From assembly GCA_023393095.1 (NCBI GenBank), contig JAEWMT010000052.1:18398-82397 (forward strand): 64,000 bases of DNA. Reading direction: 5' to 3'. The notes beneath the pieces are model-generated. The model saw only the letters and a program-made list of their open reading frames with translations. It was not told where the DNA came from and did not search any database. The translations under genes and the position numbers were made by a program. This document shows positions 36,633 to 46,482 of this stretch, piece after piece. The stretch's first letter is position 1, and every line of letters begins with the position of its first letter. This DNA comes from Bacillota bacterium (GTDB lineage: Bacteria > Bacillota > Clostridia > Lachnospirales > Lachnospiraceae).

Positions 36633-36877
36633 ACTAGATATGTTGTTTGCTATGAAAATAGGTAAACTGGTTTATATTACCCTGGTAACTCGTGCTGGTG
36701 TGTATTCTTGCCTAGATCTGCAGTTAGATGATCACCAAACACGGAATTTTACAATAATTTCTTGTTATATCCGTTTTTATCTGTGTTACAATGAACATAA
36801 ACATTTATACCAGTGAGATTAATATTATTTTATCAGTTATGCTGAATAAAATGCTTGGTAAAGGAGAATACAGATAA

Positions 36878-37510
36878 ATGGATAATTACAAAAATTCTTA
36901 TTCATCATATGACCTAAAGAATAAGAAAAAACATGGCAAGGCGTTCAATATATTTCTTTTCATTATTTTGGGCCTAATCATCTTGACTGGAATTCTATTC
37001 GTAATAAATTATAATACGATAATGCTGGCAATGGGTAAGGGGAATATTAAGGTCAATACGATTTCACAAGCTGAAAAATCACTCTTAGATACGGGCAAAT
37101 TTAACAGTGCCAAGGTAATTAAAAGCTCAGATCAGACCCAAGTTCTAACTTGTACCTCTAAGGACAACGCGGTAGAATTAACTATCACACAGCAAAAAAA
37201 TGGTAAGGAAATGATAGATGCAAAGGTTGACCTGAAGAAATTGGATTTCCAAGACATTGATAAGAAAGCTTTATTACGTGGCAGTCCATCAGAGATAATA
37301 GCCGCTAAAGCACTTGCGAACGATTATATAGGAACACTGATCGATTCAAAAGATGTAACTGGCATAGAAACTTATCTTGCATCGAATTTACTTAGTCAAT
37401 ATAAGAGCAATCCGAACAGTTTGAGCGTTGACCATACTTTTGGTAATGCACAACTAATACTTACAGGAGACCTGTCAAAGGGTAAAATTAATGTTAGTAT
37501 TTCTAAATAA
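36878..37510 (+). CDS. Single-pass membrane protein of unknown function
   Basis: 210 residues. A polar, Ser/Tyr/Lys-rich N-terminus (1-22) is followed by one membrane helix (about 24-46) and an extracytoplasmic region. The latter has two parts, around residues 60-115 and 140-210, with no recognised motif or cysteine network. AAAGGAGAAT precedes the ATG. It converges on the GH3 lipoprotein gene 35 bp away. I do not recognise the family. Confidence 0.7.
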   Translation: MDNYKNSYSSYDLKNKKKHGKAFNIFLFIILGLIILTGILFVINYNTIMLAMGKGNIKVNTISQAEKSLLDTGKFNSAKVIKSSDQTQVLTCTSKDNAVELTITQQKNGKEMIDAKVDLKKLDFQDIDKKALLRGSPSEIIAAKALANDYIGTLIDSKDVTGIETYLASNLLSQYKSNPNSLSVDHTFGNAQLILTGDLSKGKINVSISK

Positions 37511-37545
37511 GAGCTGTATGGTAAAGGAGTTTGTCTTTTTTAATT

Positions 37546-38841
37546 TCACATGTTTAATTTGACCCTCAGTATTCGTTCCAAGGATTCATTGATGCGTTGT
37601 TCGGAGATTGTTCCGTCAGCAACAGCATCCAATACACCTTGATACGCCTTTTTAAAATCCTGTGGCATTAGGATGAGGTCTGCACCGGCTTGAATTGACT
37701 TAATGACAGCGTCTTTTGTGCCATAAGTGTTGACAATTGCACCCATGCTCATAGAATCGGTAATGATGATACCATCATAGCCCATTTGTTTCCTGAGTAT
37801 GTCGGTAATCATTACTTTTGAAAGAGAAGAAGGAGTATTGTCGCCAATCACCTTGGGGGCCGAGATATGAGATATCATGATAAAGGGAATATGATTGTTC
37901 ACTGCAGCCTGAAACGGAACTAATTCACTTTTTTTCAATTCATTAAGAGTCCTATTTGTATAAGCAAATCCTTCATGTGTATCTCCTTTTGTACCTCCAT
38001 GACCTGGAAAATGCTTAAAACACGAAAAAACCTGATGATCAGCGAGCCCTTTCGCCACTTGTAAATCCATTTTTGCTACTAAATTTCCATCGGTTCCAAA
38101 CGATCGATTTCCAATTGCCGTGTTGTAGGGATTCGTAAGCACATCTGCATCTGGTGCAAAGTCGAGATTTAATCCATATTTATGCAAATAACTACCAATT
38201 GTTTCTCCAACTTCATATGCTTTTTTATAATCCTTAGCTACCCCGATGGAAGCCATATTTGAATATTTTTTCACTGTGAATTTACTGTTGTTCCCAATAC
38301 GCGCAACAGTTCCACCTTCTTCATCAACGGCTAAGAATAACCCCATTCCCTCAATCTCTTCTGCATATTTTTGCGTATTACTAGTCATTGTTTTAAGTTG
38401 ATTAGGTGTAACGATGTTTGCGCCAAAATAAATAAGTCCACCAACAGGATAAGTTTTTAAGGCGCTATGGGTTGCACTGCCAGCTGCCGTTACTGTTTTA
38501 TAACCCGTTAGAGCTTCAGGCGTAATAACAAAGATTTGAGCCACTTTTTCTTTAAGAGTCATACCGGATAGCTTTTTCTGGATCCGCTGATCTAAAGTCT
38601 GTACAATCAGTTCGGTTGGTGTTGGGTTCTCTTGGGTTGTGTCTTCATTTGATGTTTTTGTACCTTTATTATTTTCTGCTTCTGAAGTAATTGAAATATT
38701 TTCGTTTTTTTCTTTATTGTCTTTATTTTCTTTTTTAACCGGAGTACAGGCCGTCAGGAATAAAGCTGCTGACAGACTGATGCAGAGAAGGTTTGTAAAT
38801 AATCTTATCTTATTCTTCTTACTTAGTGTTTTTTTATTCAC
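37546..38841 (-). CDS. nagZ: GH3 beta-N-acetylhexosaminidase-like lipoprotein
   Basis: 431 residues starting at GTG (AGGAGG six bases upstream). A lipoprotein signal ends at LFLTAC, so Cys32 would be lipidated and the enzyme held outside the cell. A Lys/Glu/Asn/Thr-rich linker (about 33-80) leads to a single GH3 barrel with the NagZ signature KHFPGHGGTKGDTHEG (His/Asp acid-base dyad) and nucleophile Asp in IITDSMSMGAI. It probably releases GlcNAc from muropeptides or chitooligosaccharides during wall recycling. A decayed copy of its 5' end lies at 41642-41850. Confidence 0.9.
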   Translation of the reverse strand: MNKKTLSKKNKIRLFTNLLCISLSAALFLTACTPVKKENKDNKEKNENISITSEAENNKGTKTSNEDTTQENPTPTELIVQTLDQRIQKKLSGMTLKEKVAQIFVITPEALTGYKTVTAAGSATHSALKTYPVGGLIYFGANIVTPNQLKTMTSNTQKYAEEIEGMGLFLAVDEEGGTVARIGNNSKFTVKKYSNMASIGVAKDYKKAYEVGETIGSYLHKYGLNLDFAPDADVLTNPYNTAIGNRSFGTDGNLVAKMDLQVAKGLADHQVFSCFKHFPGHGGTKGDTHEGFAYTNRTLNELKKSELVPFQAAVNNHIPFIMISHISAPKVIGDNTPSSLSKVMITDILRKQMGYDGIIITDSMSMGAIVNTYGTKDAVIKSIQAGADLILMPQDFKKAYQGVLDAVADGTISEQRINESLERILRVKLNM

Positions 38842-39497
38842 ACTAACATCCTCCTAATTTTATTCATATACAGCAAGGGATTTATAATTTCTGTAATAGT
38901 TATCATGGTTTACCTATATAGCATTATAACACGACATTCTACTATTATATGTTACCTTTGAGCATTTTATAACTAGAGGATTACTGCTTGGTATCGGTTT
39001 CTCTTAGAATTTGTATAATTTATTCAAAATATAGCCTGTTTATTTTGCTATTTTATTGATATTCTGCATTATATATTCAATAATTAACCTGCGATGTAGA
39101 AAATATATCTAAAAAAACCAAATTCTAATTTACGAATTTGCTAATATGTGCTAATATATAAATAGTATCAATTAAGTATAAAAATAAATTGTTTGTAGTA
39201 ACTGTTGACGTATCAGCTTAACCATTAATCAAAAATAAATGTAACTAAAACATATAAAATAGTTTAAATAATATTTACAACAGAATTAGTTTTATTTCTT
39301 AATATTGAAGAATTATGTAATTATTATAAGAATGATTTATAAGAATTCCTTAGATTAAAAATAGTATAATTATAAATTCATTTGCTCTGACTTGTAAGAT
39401 AAAACTCTACTAGGATAAGATACTTCTGATATTTAAACCAACACTTTGTTTATCAGACGTAAATTATATAATAATCTTCAATAAATAGGAGGTAAAA
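38842..39497. other. Gene-free AT-rich divergent region
   Basis: A 656-bp gap between the divergent GH3 and chemoreceptor genes. The GH3 -10 box TATAAT is on the minus strand (38928-38923), followed by a leader stretch that is conserved in the decayed copy downstream. The remainder is very AT-rich. I see no ORF, no c-di-GMP riboswitch and no strong hairpin. Confidence 0.6.
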
Positions 39498-41534
39498 ATG
39501 GGTAGCAAAGTATTTAGTAGATTCAGAGGTTTGAGTTGGAGGATTTTTGCAATATCTGTTTTGTGTACGTTAATACCAATGTTAATAAGCTTATTTGTAG
39601 CAAGTTATTTTTCACAAAAATATTTGGGAAATTCAGCGAGTAATTCATTATTAAATATCGCAGTTGAAAAAAGGAACCAAATTGAATTGGCCTTGACCGA
39701 CCTAGAAAAGCAGGCTCAATCAATTGCAATGCAACCCTGTATCGTCGATTCGCTTAGCGAATCCATAAACAATACTTCTAATCCAAGCGATACAGATGTG
39801 CAGAAGATTTCAAAGAATTTACAGGATAATTTTAAACTAGCAAACGGTCTTTTCGAGAATATATTCTTAATGTATAAAAATAAAGATATAGCGGATGGCA
39901 TCGGGGGTAAATCAATCGGATGGGAAAATGAAACAATAGGAAGTGCGGATCAGTTACTGATACGAGAAGCAAAAGCATCACCTACCACTGGGCGGCCTGT
40001 AATTACAATAGTAGCCCCTGTAAAAAATAATGAAAAGCATCTAGGTACAGTAGCAATGGCTATTGAATTGAACAATGTATCTGAAAAAATTATTGATGGA
40101 AATTCTTCAGAGAATGAATTCAAAACACTTATTTTAAATTCAGAAGGCCTTGTAATTTCATCAAAAGAGCCAAAGCTTGTTTTATCTTTAAATTTCCAGG
40201 ATAAGAAAACAGGATTACAGGATTTTTATAGTACGATTAAATCTAATAAAACAGGTATTGGTTATTTTACCCTTGAGGGGAATAAATATATTGCTGCTTA
40301 TAGCCTCAGCAACAAGTATGGTATGTACATATTGACCTACAAGCCAGTTTCGGCATACATGAAAATGATTAATAAACTTAAAACAATATTATCAGTAGTT
40401 ATTTTAATAAGTATACTTCTGTCATCAATTGTTATTTATTTTACATCCAGAAAAATAACAAAACCGGTACTTGCAACTGCCACGCAAGCAGAGCTACTGG
40501 CAAATGGAGATTTAACGGTTAATATTCCGGAAAATATTCTAAAAAGAAAAGATGAACTTGGTAGACTGGCAAATTCTTTTTCTACTACGATTCAAAATTT
40601 TAAAACAATAATAATGCAGATAACAGAAACATCGGATAAGGTCGCTGCATCCAGTCAGGAATTATATGTATCTGGTGAACAGGTTGGTAAGGCAGCTGAG
40701 GATGTGGGTAACACAATCCTTGGTATCTCCTCCGGTGCGGAAGAACAATCGTCTAAGATTAATTCAGCACTAACTAATCTGACAAATTTAGTCAACCAAA
40801 TCAACGAAGTAAATACGAGTACGTATCATATGCAAAAAACTACGATGCATATGATAGATGATATTGACAGAGGGAGCAGGACGGCTACAGAATCCATTGA
40901 TAGCATCAATAATCTGAAAGCCGATACAGAAGGAGTGTCAAGTGTTATTTTCAATTTGGGGAACACCTCTAATCAAATTGGGCAGATTATTGAAATAATT
41001 AGCGGTATCGCTGGACAGACCAACTTACTTGCCTTAAATGCAGCTATTGAGGCTGCAAGAGCGGGAGAGGCAGGAAAAGGATTCAGCGTGGTAGCCGATG
41101 AAATTAGGAAACTAGCTGAAGAGTCTGCAGTTGCTAGTGGTAGGATAGCAAAATTAATTGTAGATATAAGGAGTGGAGTTGATACAGCTGTTAATAAGAT
41201 GGATAACAGTATAAAATCTGTAAACTCCAGTGTAAAAGCCATTCAAGAGAACGGGGATACTTTCTCATTAATTTATGAACAGGCCGAACGGTTAAAGGAT
41301 ATCGTAGCTAATGTTACTGAAAGTGTTAAATTAATGACTGAAAGCAGCCATGATTTTGAACTTACAATGCAGGAGATAAATGAGACAAGCCATGAGTTTG
41401 CTGCTGATTCCGAAGGAGTATCGGCAGCTAGTGAAGAGCAAATAGCTTTGACAGAAGAAATTGTTTCTTCTTCAAAAGCGATGGCAGGTATGTCTGAAAA
41501 ACTTTTGAACCTAATTAATAATTTTAAATTGTAA
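39498..41534 (+). CDS. Methyl-accepting chemotaxis protein
   Basis: 678-residue transmembrane chemoreceptor. TM1 (about 16-38), an extracellular dCache-type ligand domain (about 40-290), TM2 (about 295-318), HAMP (about 318-375) and the long cytoplasmic coiled coil with the conserved hairpin tip [20 protein letters not shown], then [20 protein letters not shown]. It couples ligand binding to CheA/CheW. No chemotaxis partner genes are nearby. AGGAGG is an ideal ribosome site. Confidence 0.93.
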   Translation: MGSKVFSRFRGLSWRIFAISVLCTLIPMLISLFVASYFSQKYLGNSASNSLLNIAVEKRNQIELALTDLEKQAQSIAMQPCIVDSLSESINNTSNPSDTDVQKISKNLQDNFKLANGLFENIFLMYKNKDIADGIGGKSIGWENETIGSADQLLIREAKASPTTGRPVITIVAPVKNNEKHLGTVAMAIELNNVSEKIIDGNSSENEFKTLILNSEGLVISSKEPKLVLSLNFQDKKTGLQDFYSTIKSNKTGIGYFTLEGNKYIAAYSLSNKYGMYILTYKPVSAYMKMINKLKTILSVVILISILLSSIVIYFTSRKITKPVLATATQAELLANGDLTVNIPENILKRKDELGRLANSFSTTIQNFKTIIMQITETSDKVAASSQELYVSGEQVGKAAEDVGNTILGISSGAEEQSSKINSALTNLTNLVNQINEVNTSTYHMQKTTMHMIDDIDRGSRTATESIDSINNLKADTEGVSSVIFNLGNTSNQIGQIIEIISGIAGQTNLLALNAAIEAARAGEAGKGFSVVADEIRKLAEESAVASGRIAKLIVDIRSGVDTAVNKMDNSIKSVNSSVKAIQENGDTFSLIYEQAERLKDIVANVTESVKLMTESSHDFELTMQEINETSHEFAADSEGVSAASEEQIALTEEIVSSSKAMAGMSEKLLNLINNFKL

Positions 41535-41568
41535 AATTACATTACTATTTCGGAAACGATATCATAAT

Positions 41569-41601
41569 AAGGCTATGGGCAGTGTTATCCATAGCCTTTT
41601 T
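41569..41601 (+). terminator. Intrinsic terminator of the chemoreceptor gene
   Basis: AAGGCTATGG (41569-41578) pairs with CCATAGCCTT (41589-41598) around a 10-nt loop and is followed by TTT. Confidence 0.85.
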
Positions 41602-41641
41602 CGTGCACATATCTTAGCAAAGCTAATACAGTAGATGCATG

Positions 41642-41850
41642 AAGCACATACAGTTAGGAATAAAAATGCTAACAGACTAATGCAGAGAAGGTATGTAATT
41701 AAGTTTATCTTATTCCTATACTAAGTATTTTTTTATTTACGCTTTCTTTCTCCTAATTTTGTTCATATGCAGCAAGAGGTTTGGCAATTGCTGTAATATA
41801 TATCATGGTTTACCTATATAGCAATATATCATGATATTCTACTATATACT
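41642..41850 (-). pseudogene. Decayed copy of the GH3 lipoprotein 5' end and promoter
   Basis: About 200 bp align without large gaps to 38742-38950, the start and upstream region of the GH3 gene, in the same orientation. Shared blocks include AATGCAGAGAAGGT-type coding sequence and an identical run around TATCATGGTTTACCTATATA in the leader. In this copy the GTG start is GTA, a one-base deletion shifts the frame and TAA stops follow; the -10 TATAAT has become TATATT. The lipobox Cys codon region is still aligned. The rest of the gene is absent. Confidence 0.8.
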
Positions 41851-41940
41851 TAATGCATATTATCCTTACAGGAACGGATAACAATGAAATAGAGTGCAGG
41901 AAAGATATTATATAAAATTAAATATTTTATGTAAATTATA

Positions 41941-41978
41941 TTGTAAAACGTAATAATATATAGTAAAATGTTTTACTA
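41941..41978 (+). promoter_or_regulatory. Promoter and operator of the lacI-type gene
   Basis: TTGTAA (41941-41946), 17-bp spacer, TAAAAT (41964-41969). The perfect dyad TAGTAAAA-TG-TTTTACTA (41961-41978) covers the -10 box and looks like the operator for the LacI-type protein encoded 34 bp downstream. Confidence 0.7.
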
Positions 41979-42011
41979 TAGAGATAAAATATATAGGAAA
42001 AGGGGGAGCAT

Positions 42012-42998
42012 ATGGTAGGAATAAAAGAAATTGCAAAACAAGCAGGTGTTTCAATATCGACGGTATCCAATGTTCTGAATAATAAAAAGAATGTGGGAGA
42101 GGAGACTAGAAAACGGATTCATAAAATATGCGAGGAGTTATCCTATTATCCGAATGCAGCAGGCAAGGGACTGAAATCAGGCAAGCCGAATACAATTTTA
42201 TTCAATTTTAGTGATTTTGACCGAAGCTTTTACTTAAAAATCATTAACGGAATCAGCGATTATGTTAATGATAATGATTTTGACCTAATTATTTGTACGG
42301 ATAAATCCAGTGAGAAATATATGAATAACAGTTTGACTAGTGGTAGCATCATTTTGGATAAAAAGATGCAGGATGAGGTCTTGAACCATATTGCCAGCGA
42401 GCATTACCCGATTGTGGTATTGGATCGTATCATAAATAATCCATGGATCAAGAGCGTGGTAGTAAATAATTATGAGCCGATGTATGACATGATTCAGGGA
42501 GTTGTTGATCGGGGCTACCGACATTTTGCATTTGTCGGGGGACCAGAGGAGACTGCAGATAATAAAGAACGGTATAAAGCCTTCAGGGACGCACTAAAAG
42601 CTAATGATATAGAGTTTCAGCAAAAGAGCTATTTTGCTGGAAATTACCGCGAGAAGAGCGGCTACAGCACAGCCAAAATACTGATGTTAAGTCGTGAATT
42701 GCCGGACTGTCTTGTGTGTGCAAACGACAACATGGCAATTGGAGCAATGAAGGCCTTTCGAGACAATGGAATCCGAGTGCCCCAAGATATTGCGGTTACT
42801 GGCTTTGATAATTGTGATCTCGCAGAGGAGATGGGACTTACCACTATATCTATACCGAACTATGAGAGAGGCTTTCTAGCTGCGCGATATCTAATTGAGA
42901 ACATACGTGGACAAAAGAATGTGGAGACCTTTAAGATCGAAGCAAAGATCATCTTCCGAGACAGTGTTGGCATTAAAAGAGAGACGGATGGGGAATAA
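42012..42998 (+). CDS. LacI family transcriptional regulator
   Basis: 328 residues. The N-terminal LacI helix-turn-helix and hinge (GIKEIAKQAGVSISTVSNVL, then NNKKNVGEETRKRI) precede a periplasmic-binding-protein-like sugar domain (about 60-325; SVVVNNYEP, VTGFDNCDLAEEMGLTTIS). It should control the downstream disaccharide operon; a related half-dyad, ATAACGTTTTAT, lies by that operon's promoter. AAAGGGGGAGC precedes the ATG. Confidence 0.92.
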   Translation: MVGIKEIAKQAGVSISTVSNVLNNKKNVGEETRKRIHKICEELSYYPNAAGKGLKSGKPNTILFNFSDFDRSFYLKIINGISDYVNDNDFDLIICTDKSSEKYMNNSLTSGSIILDKKMQDEVLNHIASEHYPIVVLDRIINNPWIKSVVVNNYEPMYDMIQGVVDRGYRHFAFVGGPEETADNKERYKAFRDALKANDIEFQQKSYFAGNYREKSGYSTAKILMLSRELPDCLVCANDNMAIGAMKAFRDNGIRVPQDIAVTGFDNCDLAEEMGLTTISIPNYERGFLAARYLIENIRGQKNVETFKIEAKIIFRDSVGIKRETDGE

Positions 42999-43148
42999 AA
43001 TAGTAAAATATAAGTAAAAATTTATATAATTTTAGTAAAGTCATGTGATTATCAACAAATGTTGAATAATTCATGTGACTTTTTTAAGTGAAATATTATA
43101 CATAATATACAAATAATAGGGAAGTTAATATAAGATATTGCAACAATA

Positions 43149-43197
43149 TTGACAAATAACAATAATTATACTATTATTTAGGTATAACGTTTTATTA
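43149..43197 (+). promoter_or_regulatory. Promoter and operator of the disaccharide operon
   Basis: TTGACA (43149-43154), 17-bp spacer, TATTAT (43172-43177). ATAACGTTTTAT (43184-43195), with the central CG usual for LacI-family sites, lies at the transcription start. It shares the TTTTA half with the lacI-upstream dyad. Confidence 0.7.
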
Positions 43198-43226
43198 AAT
43201 AATTTTTTAATTAAGGAGAGTATATT

Positions 43227-44495
43227 ATGAATACAAGAAAATTAATAGGTATTTTACTTACAACCATTATGCTATTTTGCATGGTATTAACTGGTTGCGG
43301 AACAAAGAAGGATACAGCGAAGAACAATGATATAGCAACTTCTAATGGACAGACTCAGGCAGCAAAAAAAATAATTATCTTCCAGTCCAAGGTTGAAATT
43401 TCCGATCAGCTGGAAGCATGTGCAAAGGCTTATACCGATGAGACAGGTGTTAAGGTTGAGATATGGGGAACCACAGGTGATGATTACCTACAACAACTTA
43501 AGATTAAGCTAGGCAACAATCAAGGTCCTACCTTATTCTCACTGGTACCTGGTTCCGAGTCAGAGGAATTAAAAGCTTATCTGTCAGACCTAAGTGATTT
43601 GACCTTTGTAAAAGATATTGCGGCAAATATGGCTAATGAAATTAATGGTAAGATAGTTGGAATTCCTTACACTATGGAAGGTTTCGGACTGGTATATAAC
43701 AAGAACTTAATTGATGCTTCCAAGGTAACTAATTATGATTCCTTTGTAAAGATGTTAAAGGACCAGAAGGCAGCCGGCATCAGTGGCTTTAGTTTATCAC
43801 AGGAAAGCTATTTCTTAATCGGACATATTTTAAATACTCCGTTTGCTTTACAGGCAGATCCTGAGGATTACATAAATAAATTGGTTGCAGGCAAAGTTAA
43901 GATGCAGGACACTCCTGAATTCGTAGAGTTTGCTAAATTTATGGAAGCAATCAGAGAAAACACGAATAATCCGCTTGAGATTAACTATGATAAGGAAACT
44001 GGTGATTTTGCAACTGGCAAGATAGCTTCCATACATCAGGGTAACTGGTGCTATGACATGTTTAAGGATTATAAGGTAGACTTTGATATGGGTATTATGC
44101 CACTGCCGATTAACGGAAATGATAAAATTGCAGTCAGTGTACCGGCTTGCTGGTATGTGAATTCACAGGCATCCAAGGGTGAGGTTTTGGCAGGTAAGGA
44201 TTTCCTTAACTGGTTATACACCAGTGAGACTGGTAAAAAGTATCTGATGGATGAGTTCGGTTTTATCCCGGTAGTGAAGACAATGAAGAGTACGAAGTTG
44301 AACCCGCTGGCGCAGGCAGTATCTGATTATGCAACAGCAGGAAAGACCATCACATGGCCGATGAATCATTGGCCTGCAGGCATCGTAGATAGTTATCTTG
44401 TACCGGTAACTCAGGAGTTCTTCACCACGGATATGAGCGGTACGGAACTTCTTCAGAAATTAACAGATGCCTTTGTTAAGGCCGGAAAGAAATAA
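43227..44495 (+). CDS. Sugar ABC transporter substrate-binding lipoprotein
   Basis: 422 residues. Type II signal peptide ending LTGC (lipidated Cys near residue 24), then a family 1 extracellular solute-binding fold (MalE/CUT1 type; NGKIVGIPYTMEGFGLVYNK, HQGNWCYDMF, WPMNHWPAGI). It delivers an oligosaccharide to the two permeases downstream. Adjacent GH65 phosphorylase and beta-phosphoglucomutase imply an alpha-linked glucose disaccharide. TTAAGGAGAG is the ribosome site. Confidence 0.93.
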   Translation: MNTRKLIGILLTTIMLFCMVLTGCGTKKDTAKNNDIATSNGQTQAAKKIIIFQSKVEISDQLEACAKAYTDETGVKVEIWGTTGDDYLQQLKIKLGNNQGPTLFSLVPGSESEELKAYLSDLSDLTFVKDIAANMANEINGKIVGIPYTMEGFGLVYNKNLIDASKVTNYDSFVKMLKDQKAAGISGFSLSQESYFLIGHILNTPFALQADPEDYINKLVAGKVKMQDTPEFVEFAKFMEAIRENTNNPLEINYDKETGDFATGKIASIHQGNWCYDMFKDYKVDFDMGIMPLPINGNDKIAVSVPACWYVNSQASKGEVLAGKDFLNWLYTSETGKKYLMDEFGFIPVVKTMKSTKLNPLAQAVSDYATAGKTITWPMNHWPAGIVDSYLVPVTQEFFTTDMSGTELLQKLTDAFVKAGKK

Positions 44496-44516
44496 GCATC
44501 TATAAAACTAATCATA

Positions 44517-44564
44517 GAATACAGAAATCCGGCATGGAAAATCTAATGTTAGATTTCTGTATTC
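44517..44564 (+). terminator. Hairpin between binding-protein and permease genes
   Basis: GAATACAGAAATC (44517-44529) pairs with GATTTCTGTATTC (44552-44564). There is no long T tract after it. Such hairpins often stabilise the upstream message and limit read-through, giving more binding protein than permease. Confidence 0.65.
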
Positions 44565-44661
44565 TTAAGTAAAATAAATGAAAATAAGTTACGATTTGAT
44601 TTATATAGGTCTGATTTATTAAAATGCTAATTCATGAGTCTGCGACAGAATGGAGGTTTAT

Positions 44662-45537
44662 ATGAACAAGAGAAGCGATAAAGCTTGGTATGCTTTATTT
44701 GTGTTTCCTTTAGTATTTATTTTTACAACAGTTGTGATTATACCATTTATCATAGGTATCGGGTATTCCTTCATATCTTGGGACGGGATGCCGTTAAATG
44801 AAAAAACCTTTGTGGGGGTTGACAATTTTACAAGACTGTTTGCGGACAGAAGATTTATCACCTCTGCGAGCCATACAGTTTTGTTTACTATATTTTCAGT
44901 GTTATTAATTAATATTTTAGGACTATTCTTTGCATTGGTGGTGACCGGAAAGCTGAAGGTTCGTAATACTGCAAGAACTATGCTGTTCATGCCATATCTA
45001 ATCGGCGGACTGATTTTAGGTTACATATGGAAATTCATCTTTACGGATGTTTTCAAATCAATCGGCGAGATGACCGGTTGGACTAAGATATTCTTTAGTT
45101 GGCTTCTTGATCCTAAGTATGCGCTGATTGCGATGATTATCGTTACAACTTGGCAGATGGCTGGTTATATCATGATTATCTATATCAACGGCATTCAGGC
45201 AATGCCCGAGGAGATACTGGAGGCTGCTAAGGTGGATGGTGCAAGCTTTTGGCAGACCTTTTTCCGAATTAAGTTTCCGTTAATCATGCCTTCCTTTACA
45301 ATTTGCCTTTTTTTAACCTTATCTAACTGTTTCAAAATGTTTGATGTAAACTTCTCTTTAACCGGTGGCGGCCCGAGTAACGCTACTGAGATGATGGCAA
45401 TGAATATCTACAATGAGACATACACACTAAACAATTACGGTTACGGTCAGGCGAAGGCAATTATCTTCTTTATTGCGGTAGCTGTTATTACCCTGATTCA
45501 GGTTTCCATCACTAAGAAGAGAGAGGTGGAAATGTAA
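44662..45537 (+). CDS. Sugar ABC transporter permease (MalF-like)
   Basis: 291 residues with six membrane helices and the cytoplasmic EAA loop EAAKVDGASFWQTFFRIKFP that docks the ATPase. CUT1 family. The start at 44662 follows GGAGG; the ATG at 44650 overlaps that site. Its stop overlaps the next permease start (TAATG). No ATPase gene is in the operon, so a shared MsmX-type ATPase encoded elsewhere is expected. Confidence 0.93.
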   Translation: MNKRSDKAWYALFVFPLVFIFTTVVIIPFIIGIGYSFISWDGMPLNEKTFVGVDNFTRLFADRRFITSASHTVLFTIFSVLLINILGLFFALVVTGKLKVRNTARTMLFMPYLIGGLILGYIWKFIFTDVFKSIGEMTGWTKIFFSWLLDPKYALIAMIIVTTWQMAGYIMIIYINGIQAMPEEILEAAKVDGASFWQTFFRIKFPLIMPSFTICLFLTLSNCFKMFDVNFSLTGGGPSNATEMMAMNIYNETYTLNNYGYGQAKAIIFFIAVAVITLIQVSITKKREVEM

Positions 45538-46376
45538 TGAAAAAATCTAGTAAGCTATTGCTGGAAATCCTAGTGGTGTCATTATGTCTATTTTATCTGT
45601 TCCCAATTTATATTGTAGTAGTGAATTCCTTCAAGAACCGAGCGGAGCTTTATCAAAATATGCTTGCTTTTCCGAGCAGCTTTTCTTTTGAATATTTTGT
45701 AAAGGCTATGGAGAAGATGAACTTCCTGCGTGCTTTCTCGAACTCCCTGATTGTGACGGTTATATCAATTGCAGTTATTGTAATATTGTCATCCATGACG
45801 GCTTGGATGTTCGTGCGGACGGATAATAAGCTGAGCAGGATATTATTTATGATTTTTGTCGCAACGATGATTGTTCCTTTTCAGACCATTATGATGCCCT
45901 TAATGCAGGTCATGGGTTGGGTCAGAGATAATCTGCATATTCCTATGCTCAATTCCCTTGGCGGCCTGATTTATATGAATGTGGGCTTCGGTACTAGCAT
46001 GGCGGTATTTTTATATCACGGCTTTGTAAAATCCATCCCGGTATCCCTTGAAGAAGCGGCGACCATTGATGGATGTAATAAGTTTAAGGTATTCTGGAAG
46101 ATTGTATTTCCTATACTAAAGCCAACGACGGTTACAGTTATGATCCTTGATGTAATTTGGATCTGGAATGACTACCTGCTACCCTCCTTGGTATTGTCTA
46201 GCAAATCACTGCGTACCATACCTCTGTCCACAGCTTCCTTCTTTGGGCAGTTTACAATTGAGTGGAATCTTGCAATGGCCGGCTTGATGTTGACGATCAT
46301 ACCGGTAATTATTTTTTACCTTAGCGCGCAAAAATATATCGTTAAGGGTGTTGCAGCCGGCGCAGTAAAATTATAG
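45537..46376 (+). CDS. Sugar ABC transporter permease (MalG-like)
   Basis: 279 residues, six helices, EAA loop EEAATIDGCNKFKVFWKIVF. It forms the heterodimeric channel with the preceding MalF-like protein. It begins on the last base of the preceding gene's stop codon. Confidence 0.93.
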   Translation: MKKSSKLLLEILVVSLCLFYLFPIYIVVVNSFKNRAELYQNMLAFPSSFSFEYFVKAMEKMNFLRAFSNSLIVTVISIAVIVILSSMTAWMFVRTDNKLSRILFMIFVATMIVPFQTIMMPLMQVMGWVRDNLHIPMLNSLGGLIYMNVGFGTSMAVFLYHGFVKSIPVSLEEAATIDGCNKFKVFWKIVFPILKPTTVTVMILDVIWIWNDYLLPSLVLSSKSLRTIPLSTASFFGQFTIEWNLAMAGLMLTIIPVIIFYLSAQKYIVKGVAAGAVKL

Positions 46377-46482
46377 TAAGAGATATAACGAACAAACAGC
46401 CCTTTAATGAGGGAAGAAGATAGCAAAACCGGACAGTTATAAAAACTAAAATCTGTAGGTTTGGTTTATTATGGAGGAAAGA

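Noticed and set aside
36556..36816. 86-codon plus-strand ORF
   Set aside because: Starts inside the flavodoxin-ferredoxin gene in another frame, has no Shine-Dalgarno and its composition is not protein-like.
38842..39497. c-di-GMP or other riboswitch before the chemoreceptor
   Set aside because: No conserved riboswitch core or stable stem-loop could be found; the gap is simply AT-rich.
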